Source: Clostridiales bacterium
GTDB taxonomy: Bacteria; Bacillota; Clostridia; Clostridiales; Clostridiaceae
Direction: 5' to 3'
Assembly: GCA_012519845.1 (NCBI GenBank)
Contig: JAAYPK010000096.1
Coordinates: 1 to 40,663 of the forward strand
Length of the DNA: 40,663 nucleotides
In this document: positions 26,255 to 34,962 of the stretch, one piece after another
How positions within the stretch are numbered: the first letter of the stretch is position 1
Layout of the letters: every line of letters starts with the position of its first letter
Notes under the pieces: generated by a model
The model's input: the letters and a program-made list of their open reading frames with translations, nothing else
Told to the model about the DNA's origin: nothing
Database searches by the model: none
Translations under genes and position numbers: made by a program

Positions 26255-27283
26255 ATGATAGTTAATACTTGTAATATTGATACCATATACGGAAATAGAA
26301 CTATTAATCTAATAAGAGGAAATGTTTTTGAAAGAAATTCAGATATTATTGTTTTTTCTACTAAATTTGAAAATAAAATTCTTCATGGAAGAGTTTATGA
26401 TGAATTAGATAAAAACTATAGAAAACAACTTAATAATAAAGAGGATTATAGTACTATTATAAATAATGTACATGTTAAGTTTTGGAGCAGTAAAAATAGT
26501 AATATTATGATGTCTATTATATCTGATACTAAAGTAGAAGAGGAGATAGATGTTTTTAATAAAAATAATAGAGCATTATTTTCATCTATAAGGGCATTAG
26601 AATTTAACGGATATAACTTTCGTAGCATATCAATAAATGCAATAGATGAAATTATACATGATAATTACAATGAATATATAAAAATACTTTTAAATTTATC
26701 AATAAAATATTTAAAAGAAAGTAAAAATACTGAAATTGTTAATTTATATATGCTAGAAGATGAAGATGAACAAAAATGGAGTGATGCATTTGAAAAAAAT
26801 TTAGGAAGAACTTATTATAAGCCTGGAAGTTTATTAGTGGTAGAATCTTTAATAAATAGTTTGAAAGAGACTATTGAAACAATGTATAAAGAGGGAAAAT
26901 ATAAAGAGATAGAGTATGTTTTAAATAGTATATACAGAGAGCTTGATGAAGTTAAATCATTATCTATTAATAATATAGCTATTAATGCTAGAAAAATTAG
27001 TGAAATTATATCGAAAGAAATTGCGGGAAGAAAAGGAATTAACATTCATAAAATTAAGTATGATTTAAGTGCAATTATTAATCTGTTAGCCGCAAAAGAT
27101 ATATTGGCACCTTGGGTAATTCAGTATTTGCATATGGCAAGAGTTTTTGGTAATAAGTCAGCTCATGTGGAAACGGCAATAAAGTATCAACCTAATAAAA
27201 TGTATTACAGTGACTTCATATCAATATTAGCTGCATTATATAATATTTTAAATTTTTGGTACTACAATAAAGAAAAAATCTAA
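26255..27283 (+). CDS. Macro-like plus DUF4145 protein of unknown function
   Basis: The 342-residue soluble protein seems to have two parts. The first (about 1-185) has the order of a macro domain: INLIRGNVFERNSDIIVFSTK, then KILHGRVYDELDK, and a late beta-alpha piece NTEIVNLYMLEDEDEQKWSDAFEKNL, but the glycine-rich ADP-ribose loops are degenerate, so this is tentative. The second (about 225-335) closely matches DUF4145: NARKISEIISKEIAGRKG, a helix with IINLLAAKDILAPWV, and RVFGNKSAH. DUF4145 belongs to the wider HEPN-like group and is often found in restriction and stress proteins. AAGGGATG precedes the start. The next gene, a metallopeptidase, follows after 10 bases, so the two probably act together. 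Function unknown. Confidence 0.65.
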   Translation: MIVNTCNIDTIYGNRTINLIRGNVFERNSDIIVFSTKFENKILHGRVYDELDKNYRKQLNNKEDYSTIINNVHVKFWSSKNSNIMMSIISDTKVEEEIDVFNKNNRALFSSIRALEFNGYNFRSISINAIDEIIHDNYNEYIKILLNLSIKYLKESKNTEIVNLYMLEDEDEQKWSDAFEKNLGRTYYKPGSLLVVESLINSLKETIETMYKEGKYKEIEYVLNSIYRELDEVKSLSINNIAINARKISEIISKEIAGRKGINIHKIKYDLSAIINLLAAKDILAPWVIQYLHMARVFGNKSAHVETAIKYQPNKMYYSDFISILAALYNILNFWYYNKEKI

Positions 27284-27293
27284 TGGAGTAAAC

Positions 27294-27968
27294 ATGAATA
27301 ATTTGTTTGATTATAATATAGTATATAAAAAAAGAAAAACAATAGGAATTGAAATAAATAATAATGGAGAAATATTAATTAAAGCACCATTAGGTACTAG
27401 TAAAGATATAATAAATAATATTTTAAAAGATAAAAATAAATGGATAAATCAAAAGCTGAAAAAAATAAAGACTAGAGTACAACTTAATGGTAATGAGATT
27501 ATGTATTTAGGTAAAATATATAAAACTTCCATATTAGTACAAAAATATCTTAAAAGAGAATTTGTTTTAATAAATGATAATAAAATAATTATTAATGTAA
27601 AGAAAAGAGAAAATGTTAAAGATTGCTTAATAGAACATTTTAAGAAAAAAACATATGATGAAATAGAAAAAAGAATAGAAGTATATAAAGGCTTCTTTCC
27701 AGTGGAACCTAAATCAATTAAAATTAGAGAACAGAAAACTATATGGGGTAGTTGTTCCTATGACAATAAACTGTCATTTAATTATAAGTTAATTATGGCA
27801 GATATAAAAATAATAGATTATGTTGTAGTTCACGAGATGAGTCATATGATTCATAAAAATCATTCTATGAATTTTTGGAAAAAAGTAGAGGAAATACTTC
27901 CAGATTATGAAATGAGAAAAAAATGGCTAAACGATAATGGTTATTTGTTAGATTTACAACAACTCTAA
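27294..27968 (+). CDS. YgjP-like (DUF45/M48-type) metallopeptidase
   Basis: The 224-residue protein has an N-terminal beta-rich domain (1-110) and a C-terminal gluzincin domain. The zinc motif is H180-E181-M-S-H184 with a further His at 190 (HKNHSMNFWKKVEEILPDYE), and the family signature WGSCSYDNKLSFNYKLIMA precedes it at 151-169. It is complete at both ends. YgjP proteins are predicted zinc peptidases of unknown substrate, sometimes found in restriction-modification operons. Here it is paired with the DUF4145 protein. GGAG before the start supports ATG 27294. Confidence 0.85.
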   Translation: MNNLFDYNIVYKKRKTIGIEINNNGEILIKAPLGTSKDIINNILKDKNKWINQKLKKIKTRVQLNGNEIMYLGKIYKTSILVQKYLKREFVLINDNKIIINVKKRENVKDCLIEHFKKKTYDEIEKRIEVYKGFFPVEPKSIKIREQKTIWGSCSYDNKLSFNYKLIMADIKIIDYVVVHEMSHMIHKNHSMNFWKKVEEILPDYEMRKKWLNDNGYLLDLQQL

Positions 27969-28037
27969 ATTATGATAATATTAGTACAATCACAAATTTA
28001 TTCCATGAGAAATTTAAAAATAAGGGGGACGACATAA

Positions 28038-29027
28038 GTGATCAAAAATAAAAAAATAATTTCACTTTTAAGTGCATTATTAGTGACAGCTTCATTAGTT
28101 GGTTGTAATGCATCAGGAAATAGTGATGTAAAAGAAATAGGGGTTGTTCAATTAATTCAACATTCGGCTTTAGATTCAGCCAATAAAGGTTTTATTGATG
28201 GATTAAAAGAAAAAGGTTATGAAGATGGAAGGAATATAAAGATAGAGCAGCAAAATGCTCAAGGAAAAATCGATGTTGCTCAACAAATTGCAGGGCAATT
28301 TGTAAATAGTAATAAGGATTTAATATTCTCTATTGCAACTCCAACAACACAAGCTGTACTAAATGCTACAAAGGATATACCTGTTGTATTTACAGCAGTG
28401 ACAGACCCAGTTGCTGATGGTCTTGCTAATGAATTAAAAAGTTCAGGAAATAATGCTACTGGAACATCTGATAAAGTTAACATTGATGAACAATTAGAAT
28501 TATTAAAAGAATTACTTCCTAATGTAAAGACTTTAGGGTTTGTTTATACAACATCTGAAACTAATTCCGTAAATCAACTAAATGAATTAAAAGATTTAGC
28601 TTCAAAATATAATTTAGAAATTAAAGAAATTGGTATAGCCAATATAAACGAATTAAATCAAAATTTAACAAATGCTGTTTCATCAATAGATGCATTATAT
28701 GCACCAACTGATAATAATGTAGCAGCTTCATATGATTTAGTAGCTAAAATTTGCTTAGAAAATAAAGTGCCTGTAATTGGAGCAGAACCTGCAATAGTAG
28801 AAAAGGGTGGTTTAGTTTCAAAAGGTATTGATTATTATGAACTTGGTAAAATGGCAGGATATAAAGCAGCAGAAATTTTAGATGGTAAAAAACCTTCTGA
28901 AATTGCTATAGAAACAATGCCGGAACTTAAGATAACTATAAATACAGACACAGCTAAAAAATTAAATGTTACTATACCTGAAGATATAGATAAAATTGCT
29001 AATAAAGTTACTGGAGGCGTAAACTAG
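28038..29027 (+). CDS. ABC transporter substrate-binding lipoprotein (TrpX/ABC_sub_bind family)
   Basis: This 329-residue extracellular solute receptor is anchored by a lipid. The signal peptide ends in a lipobox (TASLVGC, Cys at residue 23), and the mature part is a two-lobe periplasmic-binding fold with EIGVVQLIQHSALDSANKGF, GYEDGRN, ATPTTQAVLNAT and VFTAVTDPVADGL. These are typical of the ABC_sub_bind family, which includes the tryptophan receptor TrpX. The GTG start is set by AGGGGG 10 bases upstream. No T-box or other riboswitch precedes it, so tryptophan specificity is unproven. Permease and ATPase follow. Confidence 0.88.
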   Translation: MIKNKKIISLLSALLVTASLVGCNASGNSDVKEIGVVQLIQHSALDSANKGFIDGLKEKGYEDGRNIKIEQQNAQGKIDVAQQIAGQFVNSNKDLIFSIATPTTQAVLNATKDIPVVFTAVTDPVADGLANELKSSGNNATGTSDKVNIDEQLELLKELLPNVKTLGFVYTTSETNSVNQLNELKDLASKYNLEIKEIGIANINELNQNLTNAVSSIDALYAPTDNNVAASYDLVAKICLENKVPVIGAEPAIVEKGGLVSKGIDYYELGKMAGYKAAEILDGKKPSEIAIETMPELKITINTDTAKKLNVTIPEDIDKIANKVTGGVN

Positions 29028-29902
29028 TGAATATAATAATTAACATTTTGGAGCAAGCTTCATTATTTGGGCTTGTCGCAATGGGAGTTTATATAACATA
29101 TAAGATATTAGATTTTCCAGATTTATCTGTTGATGGTACATATCCATTAGGAGCATGTATTGCAGCTACATTATTAGTAAATGGGGTTAATCCAATTTTA
29201 GCAACTATTGGGGCTATGATAGGTGGAGGCTTGGCTGGACTTGTGACAGCCTTCCTTCATGTTAAATTAAAGATTAGCAACCTAATGTCAGGAATTTTAG
29301 TCATGATTGGTTTATATTCAGTTAATCTTTTAATAATGGGAAAATCTAATACATCATTATTGAACATAGATACAGTATTTAGTAGTAATGTATCAAAAAT
29401 AATTATTGTTTTAATTATTCTAATTATATTTAAAGTATTATTAGATTTATTTATGAAAACTAAACTTGGATTTTTACTTTTTGCAGTTGGAGACAACGAA
29501 CAAGTTGTAACTTCTTTAGGAGTAAATAAAGGCAATATTAAAATCCTTGGATTAATGGTTAGTAATGCATTTGTTGGACTTGCTGGTGGCTTAACAGCAC
29601 AATACAATGGCTTTGCTGATGTTGGAATGGGAACAGGAGTTGTTGTTAAGGGATTAGCTTGTGTTATAATAGGTATTTCTTTATTAAGTAAATTAAGATT
29701 TATAAAAAGTACTACTCAAGCAATTATTGGTACAATAATTTATTATTCTGCTATTACAATAGCTTTAAGAATGAACTTAAATCCTAATTTATTAAATTTA
29801 TTAACTGCAGCAGTAATCATTATTGCATTAAGTGCTCAAAATGGAATATTTAAATTTAATAGAAAAAACAAGGGAGGTAACCTTGAAAATGCTAACAATT
29901 AA
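29027..29902 (+). CDS. ABC transporter permease (TrpY-like, branched-chain type)
   Basis: This 291-residue permease has about eight membrane segments. It contains ILDFPDLSVDGTYPLGA near residue 30, a feature of the TrpY-like permeases, and GLAGGLTAQYNGFADVGMGTGVVVKGLACVIIG near 190. It begins with GTG whose first base is the last base of the preceding stop TAG, and GGAGGCG lies 7 bases upstream. It partners with the lipoprotein receptor and the ATPase. Confidence 0.88.
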   Translation: MNIIINILEQASLFGLVAMGVYITYKILDFPDLSVDGTYPLGACIAATLLVNGVNPILATIGAMIGGGLAGLVTAFLHVKLKISNLMSGILVMIGLYSVNLLIMGKSNTSLLNIDTVFSSNVSKIIIVLIILIIFKVLLDLFMKTKLGFLLFAVGDNEQVVTSLGVNKGNIKILGLMVSNAFVGLAGGLTAQYNGFADVGMGTGVVVKGLACVIIGISLLSKLRFIKSTTQAIIGTIIYYSAITIALRMNLNPNLLNLLTAAVIIIALSAQNGIFKFNRKNKGGNLENANN

Positions 29903-30683
29903 GAATTTATCTAAAACATTTAATCCAAATACAATAAATGAAAATAAGGTTTTTGATGGGTTATCACTTGAAGTAAATGAAGGAGACTTCATTTCAATTA
30001 TTGGTTCTAATGGTGCTGGTAAATCAACGCTTCTTAATATGATATCAGGAACTATTTTAGCAGATAGTGGAACAATTATATTAAATGGACAAAATGTATC
30101 AAATAAAAAGGAACATGAAAGATGTAAGAACATAGGAAGAGTTTTTCAAAATCCGTCTTTAGGTGTAGCACCTAATATGACTATTTTAGAAAATTTATCT
30201 TTAGCAGACAATAAAGGAAAAACTTATGGACTTTCCTTAGGAATAAATAAAAAAAGAATTGATCATTACATTGATCTTTTAAAAGAAGTAGATTTAGGAT
30301 TGGAAGATAAACTTTATAACAAAGTTGAATTATTATCTGGTGGACAAAGACAAGCGTTAACATTGCTTATGGCAGTTATGTCTCATCCAAAATTACTTTT
30401 ATTAGATGAACATACAGCTGCTTTAGATCCTAAAACATCTGAAAAAATTATGGCAATTACTAAAAAGATAGTTCAAGAAAGAAATATTACTACTTTAATG
30501 GTAACACATAATTTAAAACATGCTATGGATAGTGGAAATAGACTATTTATGATGCATATGGGGCAAATAGTAATAGATGTAAAAGGTGCAGAAAAAGCTG
30601 AATTAAATACAGACAAGCTATTTGAATTATTTGAAAAAGTTCATGTTAAAGATGATTTAAGTGATAGAACTTTATTCGGGTGA
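29889..30683 (+). CDS. ABC transporter ATPase of the TrpX-type importer
   Basis: This 264-residue ATPase powers the importer. Walker A is GSNGAGKST, Q-loop VFQNPSLGVAPNMT, signature LSGGQRQA, Walker B LLLLDEHTAALDPK and switch His in VTHNLKHA. I choose ATG 29889 (GGAGGT at 29873-29878, 10 bases upstream); a TTG at 29883 is also possible. It overlaps the permease by 14 bases. Confidence 0.88.
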   Translation: MLTIKNLSKTFNPNTINENKVFDGLSLEVNEGDFISIIGSNGAGKSTLLNMISGTILADSGTIILNGQNVSNKKEHERCKNIGRVFQNPSLGVAPNMTILENLSLADNKGKTYGLSLGINKKRIDHYIDLLKEVDLGLEDKLYNKVELLSGGQRQALTLLMAVMSHPKLLLLDEHTAALDPKTSEKIMAITKKIVQERNITTLMVTHNLKHAMDSGNRLFMMHMGQIVIDVKGAEKAELNTDKLFELFEKVHVKDDLSDRTLFG

Positions 30684-30698
30684 TATAATATAAGTTAT

Positions 30699-30736
30699 AA
30701 GGGTATTTAAGATGATTATTCATTTTAAATACCCTT
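30699..30736 (+). terminator. Terminator after the ABC importer
   Basis: A 12-bp perfect stem (30699-30710 with 30725-30736) with further inner pairing. The T tail is weak (AATTACAT), so read-through into rarA is possible. Confidence 0.5.
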
Positions 30737-30760
30737 AATTACATACAAGGAGGAATCAGT

Positions 30761-32011
30761 TTGAAACCTTTAGCAGAATTAATGAGACCAAAGACTTTAG
30801 AGGATTTTATAGGACAAGAAGAAATAATTGGCAAAGGAAAGCCTTTATATAATTTAATAAAAAGCAAAAAAATATGTAATTGTATATTATATGGGCCACC
30901 AGGTACAGGTAAAACAACTTTAGCAAATATTATGGCAAACTATGTAGATAAGAAATTTTACAAGCTAAATGCTACAACTGCCTCAGTAAAGGATATTCAA
31001 GATATAGCAAGTAGTTTAGATACCTTGCTTGGTTATAATGGAGTAGTAATTTACATAGATGAGCTTCAGCATTTTTCTAAAAAGCAACAGCAGTCTTTAT
31101 TGGAATTTATAGAAAATGGGCAAATAACTTTAATAGCAAGCACAACAGAAAATCCTTATTTTGCTCTTCATAAAGCCATAATAAGTAGATGTAACATATT
31201 TAACTTTAAGCCATTAAATAATGATAATATAAAAATAGGAATAAAAAAAGCTATAAATAGAGCTATAGAGAATGGTTTAAAGATTAATTATACAGAAGAA
31301 GCAATTAATTATATTTCTCAAATTGCACAAGGTGACTATAGGAAAGCTTATAATATTTTAGAGCTAGCTATAAATTCACAATTGAAGGATATAATTGAAA
31401 TAACAGTTGAATATATTGAAGGTCTTGGGCAATCACATATAAGATCTGATACATGTGGAGATGAATTTTATAATTTGTTAAGTGCACTTCAAAAGAGTAT
31501 TAGAGGAAGTGATGCAGATGCTGCTGTTCATTATTTAGCAAGACTTATTAAAGGTGGCAATTTAACTGCAATTGTAAGAAGGCTTTCAGTTATTGTTGCT
31601 GAGGATATAGGATTAGCTCATCCAAATGCTTTGTCAGTAGTAAATTCAGGTATAGAATTAGTTTTAAAGGTAGGGCTTCCTGAAGCACAAATTATTTTAT
31701 CTGAAATTGTTATTTATTTAGCCACTCTTCCTAAATCTAATAGTGCATATTTAGCAATAAGTGCTGCAATGAATGATATAGATAATATAAATATAGGAGA
31801 AGTGCCTAATCATTTAAAAGATGCTCATTATAGTGGAGCCAAAAAGCTTGGAGTAGGTGGATATTTATATCCACATGATTTTGAAAATGATTATGTAAAG
31901 CAAGAGTACATGCCAAAGGAATTAAAAGGTAAGAAATACTATGAAGCTAAGAATAATAAGTATGAAGAATCATTAGCAAATTATTGGAAGCAAGTTAAAG
32001 AAAATAGGTAA
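30761..32011 (+). CDS. rarA: Replication-associated recombination protein A, AAA+ ATPase
   Basis: RarA (MgsA, YrvN) acts at stalled replication forks and is related to the clamp loader. The 416-residue protein has N-terminal LAELMRPKTLEDFIGQEE, Walker A GPPGTGKTT, Walker B VVIYIDELQHF, sensor STTENPYFALHKAIISR, and the C-terminal tetramerisation domain with KSIRGSDADAAVHYLARLIKGG. It starts with TTG, with AAGGAGG (30747-30753) 7 bases upstream. It stands alone between two terminators. Confidence 0.94.
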   Translation: MKPLAELMRPKTLEDFIGQEEIIGKGKPLYNLIKSKKICNCILYGPPGTGKTTLANIMANYVDKKFYKLNATTASVKDIQDIASSLDTLLGYNGVVIYIDELQHFSKKQQQSLLEFIENGQITLIASTTENPYFALHKAIISRCNIFNFKPLNNDNIKIGIKKAINRAIENGLKINYTEEAINYISQIAQGDYRKAYNILELAINSQLKDIIEITVEYIEGLGQSHIRSDTCGDEFYNLLSALQKSIRGSDADAAVHYLARLIKGGNLTAIVRRLSVIVAEDIGLAHPNALSVVNSGIELVLKVGLPEAQIILSEIVIYLATLPKSNSAYLAISAAMNDIDNINIGEVPNHLKDAHYSGAKKLGVGGYLYPHDFENDYVKQEYMPKELKGKKYYEAKNNKYEESLANYWKQVKENR

Positions 32012-32036
32012 GAATTGTGTCAATGGGATTTGATAA

Positions 32037-32189
32037 AACATTAATTATTCTGAAGCAGATTATTCAAAAGGAACCACTGCATATATGTGGATAATGAATA
32101 GAGTGGAAGAAATTGCTGAAAATATATATCTTAGTGAAAGAAATAAATTAAGGGAATCTATTTCTAGTACACCAAAACATTTAAGTTGA
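32037..32189 (+). pseudogene. Short coding remnant of unknown origin
   Basis: The 347 bases between rarA and ahpC hold an open stretch of 50 codons with protein-like composition (ADYSKGTTAYMWIMNRVEEI) that begins directly after a stop codon, has no initiation codon with a ribosome site, and ends at TGA 32187-32189. A second short frame starts at ATG 32023 (MGFDKTLIILKQ) and stops after 23 codons. Together these look like the decayed C-terminal end of a gene with a frameshift. I do not recognise the parent family. A terminator follows. Confidence 0.4.
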
Positions 32190-32211
32190 AATTATAAATA
32201 ACTGAATATTA

Positions 32212-32250
32212 AAAAACCTTGTAATAGTAATGACAAGGTTTTTTGTTTTT
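32212..32250 (+). terminator. Terminator upstream of ahpC
   Basis: A perfect 12-bp stem (32212-32223 with 32234-32245) ends in a T-rich run. Confidence 0.88.
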
Positions 32251-32302
32251 GCAGAATATTTATATCTTTTTTAGAAAAAATAAAAAAGAAAGCAGAAAAG
32301 TA

Positions 32303-32331
32303 TTGACTAATTATTAATTAATAGTTATTAT
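32303..32331 (+). promoter_or_regulatory. Sigma-A promoter of ahpC
   Basis: TTGACT (32303-32308), 17 bases, TATTAT (32326-32331). The spacer is made of ATTA repeats that only loosely resemble a PerR box. Confidence 0.65.
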
Positions 32332-32364
32332 TAGTTACAAGGAAGTATTTAAGGAGGAATGAAT

Positions 32365-32928
32365 ATGTCATTAATAAACAAAAAAATATCAGAATTTAAA
32401 GTAAACGCATACCAAGATGGTGAGTTTACAGAAGTAACACAAGATTCATTAAAAGGACATTGGTCAGTAGTAGTATTTTATCCAGCAGATTTTACATTTG
32501 TTTGTCCTACAGAATTAGGTGATTTAGCAGATAAATATGAAGAGTTTAAGAAAATTGGATGCGAAGTATATTCAGTTTCTACAGATACGCATTTTGTACA
32601 TAAAGCATGGGCAGATGCATCAGAAACAATTGCAAAAATTAAATATCCAATGTTAGGTGATCCAACTGGAGTTTTAGCTAGAGAATTTGAAGTAATGATT
32701 GAAGACGAAGGATTAGCATTAAGAGGATCATTCGTAATTAATCCAGAAGGTGAAATCAAAGCTTATGAAATTCACGATAACGGAATTGGAAGAAATTCAG
32801 ATGAGTTATTAAGAAAGGTTCAAGCTGCTCAATTTGTTGCAGAACATGGAGATCAAGTTTGTCCAGCTAAATGGCAACCAGGTGGAGATACATTAAGTCC
32901 AAGTTTAGACTTAATTGGTAAACTATAA
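32365..32928 (+). CDS. ahpC: Peroxiredoxin AhpC
   Basis: AhpC reduces hydrogen peroxide and organic hydroperoxides. The 187-residue typical 2-Cys peroxiredoxin has peroxidatic Cys47 in FTFVCPTELGDLAD and resolving Cys166 in QVCPAKW, matching canonical numbering. ATG 32365 is chosen because AAGGAGG (32351-32357) lies 7 bases upstream; the ATG at 32359 is only one base from that site. A hairpin separates it from the flavoprotein reductase gene that should recycle it. Confidence 0.96.
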   Translation: MSLINKKISEFKVNAYQDGEFTEVTQDSLKGHWSVVVFYPADFTFVCPTELGDLADKYEEFKKIGCEVYSVSTDTHFVHKAWADASETIAKIKYPMLGDPTGVLAREFEVMIEDEGLALRGSFVINPEGEIKAYEIHDNGIGRNSDELLRKVQAAQFVAEHGDQVCPAKWQPGGDTLSPSLDLIGKL

Positions 32929-32951
32929 TATAGAAATTTATTTTAAAATTT

Positions 32952-33025
32952 AAGGGGCTGTTGTAAAATTATTAATGGGATGTGATAAATGATTTTCTCG
33001 TTTAACAACATCCCCTTTCTTTTAT
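32952..33025 (+). terminator. Hairpin between ahpC and reductase gene
   Basis: Arms 32952-32964 and 33005-33017 pair over 13 positions with one mismatch and enclose a loop of about 40 bases; a T-rich tail follows. It is probably a partial terminator that lowers expression of the downstream gene relative to ahpC. Confidence 0.55.
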
Positions 33026-33046
33026 TAAATTTTAATGGAGGTTAGT

Positions 33047-34708
33047 ATGAGTAAAATATATGATGTAATAATTATAGGAGGAGGGCCAGCAGGATTATCC
33101 TCAGGAATATATGCAGGTAGAGCTAAGCTAAAAACATTAATTATAGATAAAGATGAATTGGGTGGGCAAGTAAATAAAACTTACGAAATTTCTAATTATC
33201 CTGGAGCAAGAAATAGTAATGGACCAAAATTAATGAAGGATATGATTGATCAGGCTTCTGATTTTGGAGTAGAATTCTTAAGAAGTGAAGTTAAAGGTTT
33301 TAACTTTGATAATGATGTTAAAGTAATAAAAACATCTCAAGGAGAATTACAGTCAAGATCAGTAATAATTGCTACTGGTGCATCACCAAGAAAACTTGGC
33401 TTTAAAGGTGAAAAGGAATTTACAGGAAGAGGAGTAGCGTATTGTTCAACTTGCGATGGACAGTTCTTTGAGGGATTACAAGTTTTTGTAATTGGAGCTG
33501 GATTTGCGGCTGCTGAAGAAGCCATGTTTTTAACTAAATATGCCAGAAAAGTAACAGTTATAGCAAGAGAGCCTGAGTTTACTTGTGCAAAATCTATTGC
33601 AGATAAAGTATTAAGCCATCCCAAAGTTGAAGTTAAATTTAATACTGAAGTAGTAGAGGTTTCTGGAAAAGAGGCTTTAACCTATGCAAAATTTATAAAT
33701 AATAAAACCGGTGAAACTTTTGAATACAATGTAGAAGGAAATGATAAGCTATTTGGGGTATTTGTTTTTGTAGGATATGAACCTAAAAGTGAATTATTTA
33801 AAGATGTATTAGAAATAGATAAATATGGATATATAAAAACTAACGACAATATGAAAACTAAAATAGATGGAGTTTTTGTTGCAGGAGATGTAAGACCAAA
33901 GGAATTAAGACAAATTGTAACAGCAGTTTCGGATGGAGCAGTAGCAGCTGTATCTGCAGAAAGATATGTTATTAGTGAAAAAGAAAGACTAGGAATAAAG
34001 GAGGAAGAAGTCCAAACTAAAAAAGAACCTGTAAAAGAAGTTAAAAATTCATCTTTAGGAGATATACATAGATATAGTAACCTATTAAATGATGATTTAA
34101 GACTTCAATTAAGAGGTATATTTGATAAACTTGATAAAAATGTAACTATAGCCACTTTTATTGATGAAAATAATGAAAAATCAATAGAACTTAAAAATCT
34201 AGTTTTAGATATTGAAGAGTTAGGAGAAAAAATTAATACAAAAGTATATAAAAAAGGTGATAATAAAGATTTAGAAAATACTTATGGTATTGATAAAACT
34301 CCTGCTATTGTTATATTAGATGATAATAATGAATATACTGGGGTCAAGTTTTATGGAGTACCAGGAGGACACGAATTAAACTCTTTTGTTCTTGCTCTTT
34401 ACAATGTTGGAAGTAAAGGACAACCTATTTCTGATGAAGTTAAAAATCAAATACAAAATATTAATAAAAAAGTAAACTTAAAAGTATGTATAGCATTATC
34501 TTGTCATTTATGTCCTGATGTAGTTGTAGCTGCTCAAAGAATGGCAATTTTAAATAAAAATATAGAAGCTGAAATGATAGATATATCATTATACAAAGAT
34601 GTAAAAGATAAATATAATATTATGAGTGTTCCTGCTTTAATTGTTAATGATGAAGAAATTAAATTTGGTCATAAGAAAATAGAGGACATTTTAGAAATAA
34701 TAAATTGA
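33047..34708 (+). CDS. AhpF-type peroxiredoxin reductase with permuted domain order
   Basis: This 553-residue flavoprotein probably passes electrons from NAD(P)H to AhpC. Residues 1-310 form a thioredoxin reductase module: FAD site IIIGGGPAGLSSGIYAGRA, redox Cys133-x2-Cys136 (YCSTCDGQ), NAD(P) site VIGAGFAAAEEA and second FAD motif GVFVAGDVR. Residues 340-553 resemble the tandem thioredoxin-fold module of AhpF, with a single CxxC at Cys486-Cys489 (SCHLCPD). In classical AhpF that module is N-terminal, so the order is reversed here. ATG 33047 is chosen, as GGAGG (33037-33041) lies upstream of it and inside the alternative frame from 33035. Adjacent to ahpC. Confidence 0.88.
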   Translation: MSKIYDVIIIGGGPAGLSSGIYAGRAKLKTLIIDKDELGGQVNKTYEISNYPGARNSNGPKLMKDMIDQASDFGVEFLRSEVKGFNFDNDVKVIKTSQGELQSRSVIIATGASPRKLGFKGEKEFTGRGVAYCSTCDGQFFEGLQVFVIGAGFAAAEEAMFLTKYARKVTVIAREPEFTCAKSIADKVLSHPKVEVKFNTEVVEVSGKEALTYAKFINNKTGETFEYNVEGNDKLFGVFVFVGYEPKSELFKDVLEIDKYGYIKTNDNMKTKIDGVFVAGDVRPKELRQIVTAVSDGAVAAVSAERYVISEKERLGIKEEEVQTKKEPVKEVKNSSLGDIHRYSNLLNDDLRLQLRGIFDKLDKNVTIATFIDENNEKSIELKNLVLDIEELGEKINTKVYKKGDNKDLENTYGIDKTPAIVILDDNNEYTGVKFYGVPGGHELNSFVLALYNVGSKGQPISDEVKNQIQNINKKVNLKVCIALSCHLCPDVVVAAQRMAILNKNIEAEMIDISLYKDVKDKYNIMSVPALIVNDEEIKFGHKKIEDILEIIN

Positions 34709-34733
34709 CATTTTATATATTTATATGTAAAAT
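34705..34733 (+). promoter_or_regulatory. Sigma-A promoter of the T-box leader
   Basis: Consensus TTGACA (34705-34710), 17-base spacer, TAAAAT (34728-34733). The -35 box overlaps the stop codon of the upstream reductase gene. Confidence 0.75.
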
Positions 34734-34746
34734 AAACATGATATGT

Positions 34747-34931
34747 TTGCTATGAAGAGGAAGAGTAATAAATAAGGTTTTAAAGAGAGGTTAGGTTTGC
34801 TGTAACTAACTAAACTGATATTATGAAGGGAGCCTTGGAGCATCTTTAAGTTGAAAAGTAGGGCATATGCCAAGAAGGGTGGAACCGCGGATTAAATTTC
34901 GTCCCTTTGTTTTGGCAGTGCCTTTTTATTT
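34747..34931 (+). promoter_or_regulatory. T-box riboswitch, apparently glycine tRNA-specific
   Basis: The RNA shows the T-box core AGGGTGGAACCGCGG (34876-34890) with partner CGTCCCT (34900-34906). Stem I has a base of TGCT with AGCA (34748-34751, 34839-34842), a kink-turn-like GA/GG element, AGTA (34764-34767) on the 5' side of the specifier loop and GAA (34825-34827) on the 3' side. The trinucleotide after GAA is GGG (34828-34830); a shift by one gives GGA, so both read glycine. The base after TGG in the bulge is A, which fits a tRNA with U73, as bacterial glycine tRNA has. A lower stem (34862-34873 with 34912-34922) leads into a T-rich tract. Downstream are an ACT protein and a UPF0210 protein, not a synthetase. 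Confidence 0.88.
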
Positions 34932-34962
34932 TATTTTATTTTAAATTATAGGAGTGGGTAAG

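Noticed and set aside
26255-27283. HEPN ribonuclease active site in the DUF4145 protein
   Set aside because: The R-to-H spacing in RVFGNKSAH is seven residues, longer than the usual four to six of HEPN RNases, so I do not claim RNase activity.
27969-28037. Tryptophan T-box or riboswitch before the TrpX-type transporter
   Set aside because: The gap is under 70 bases and has no T-box core sequence or terminator.
32303-32340. PerR box at the ahpC promoter
   Set aside because: The ATTA-rich sequence is only loosely similar to the PerR palindrome and is not distinguishable from local AT bias.
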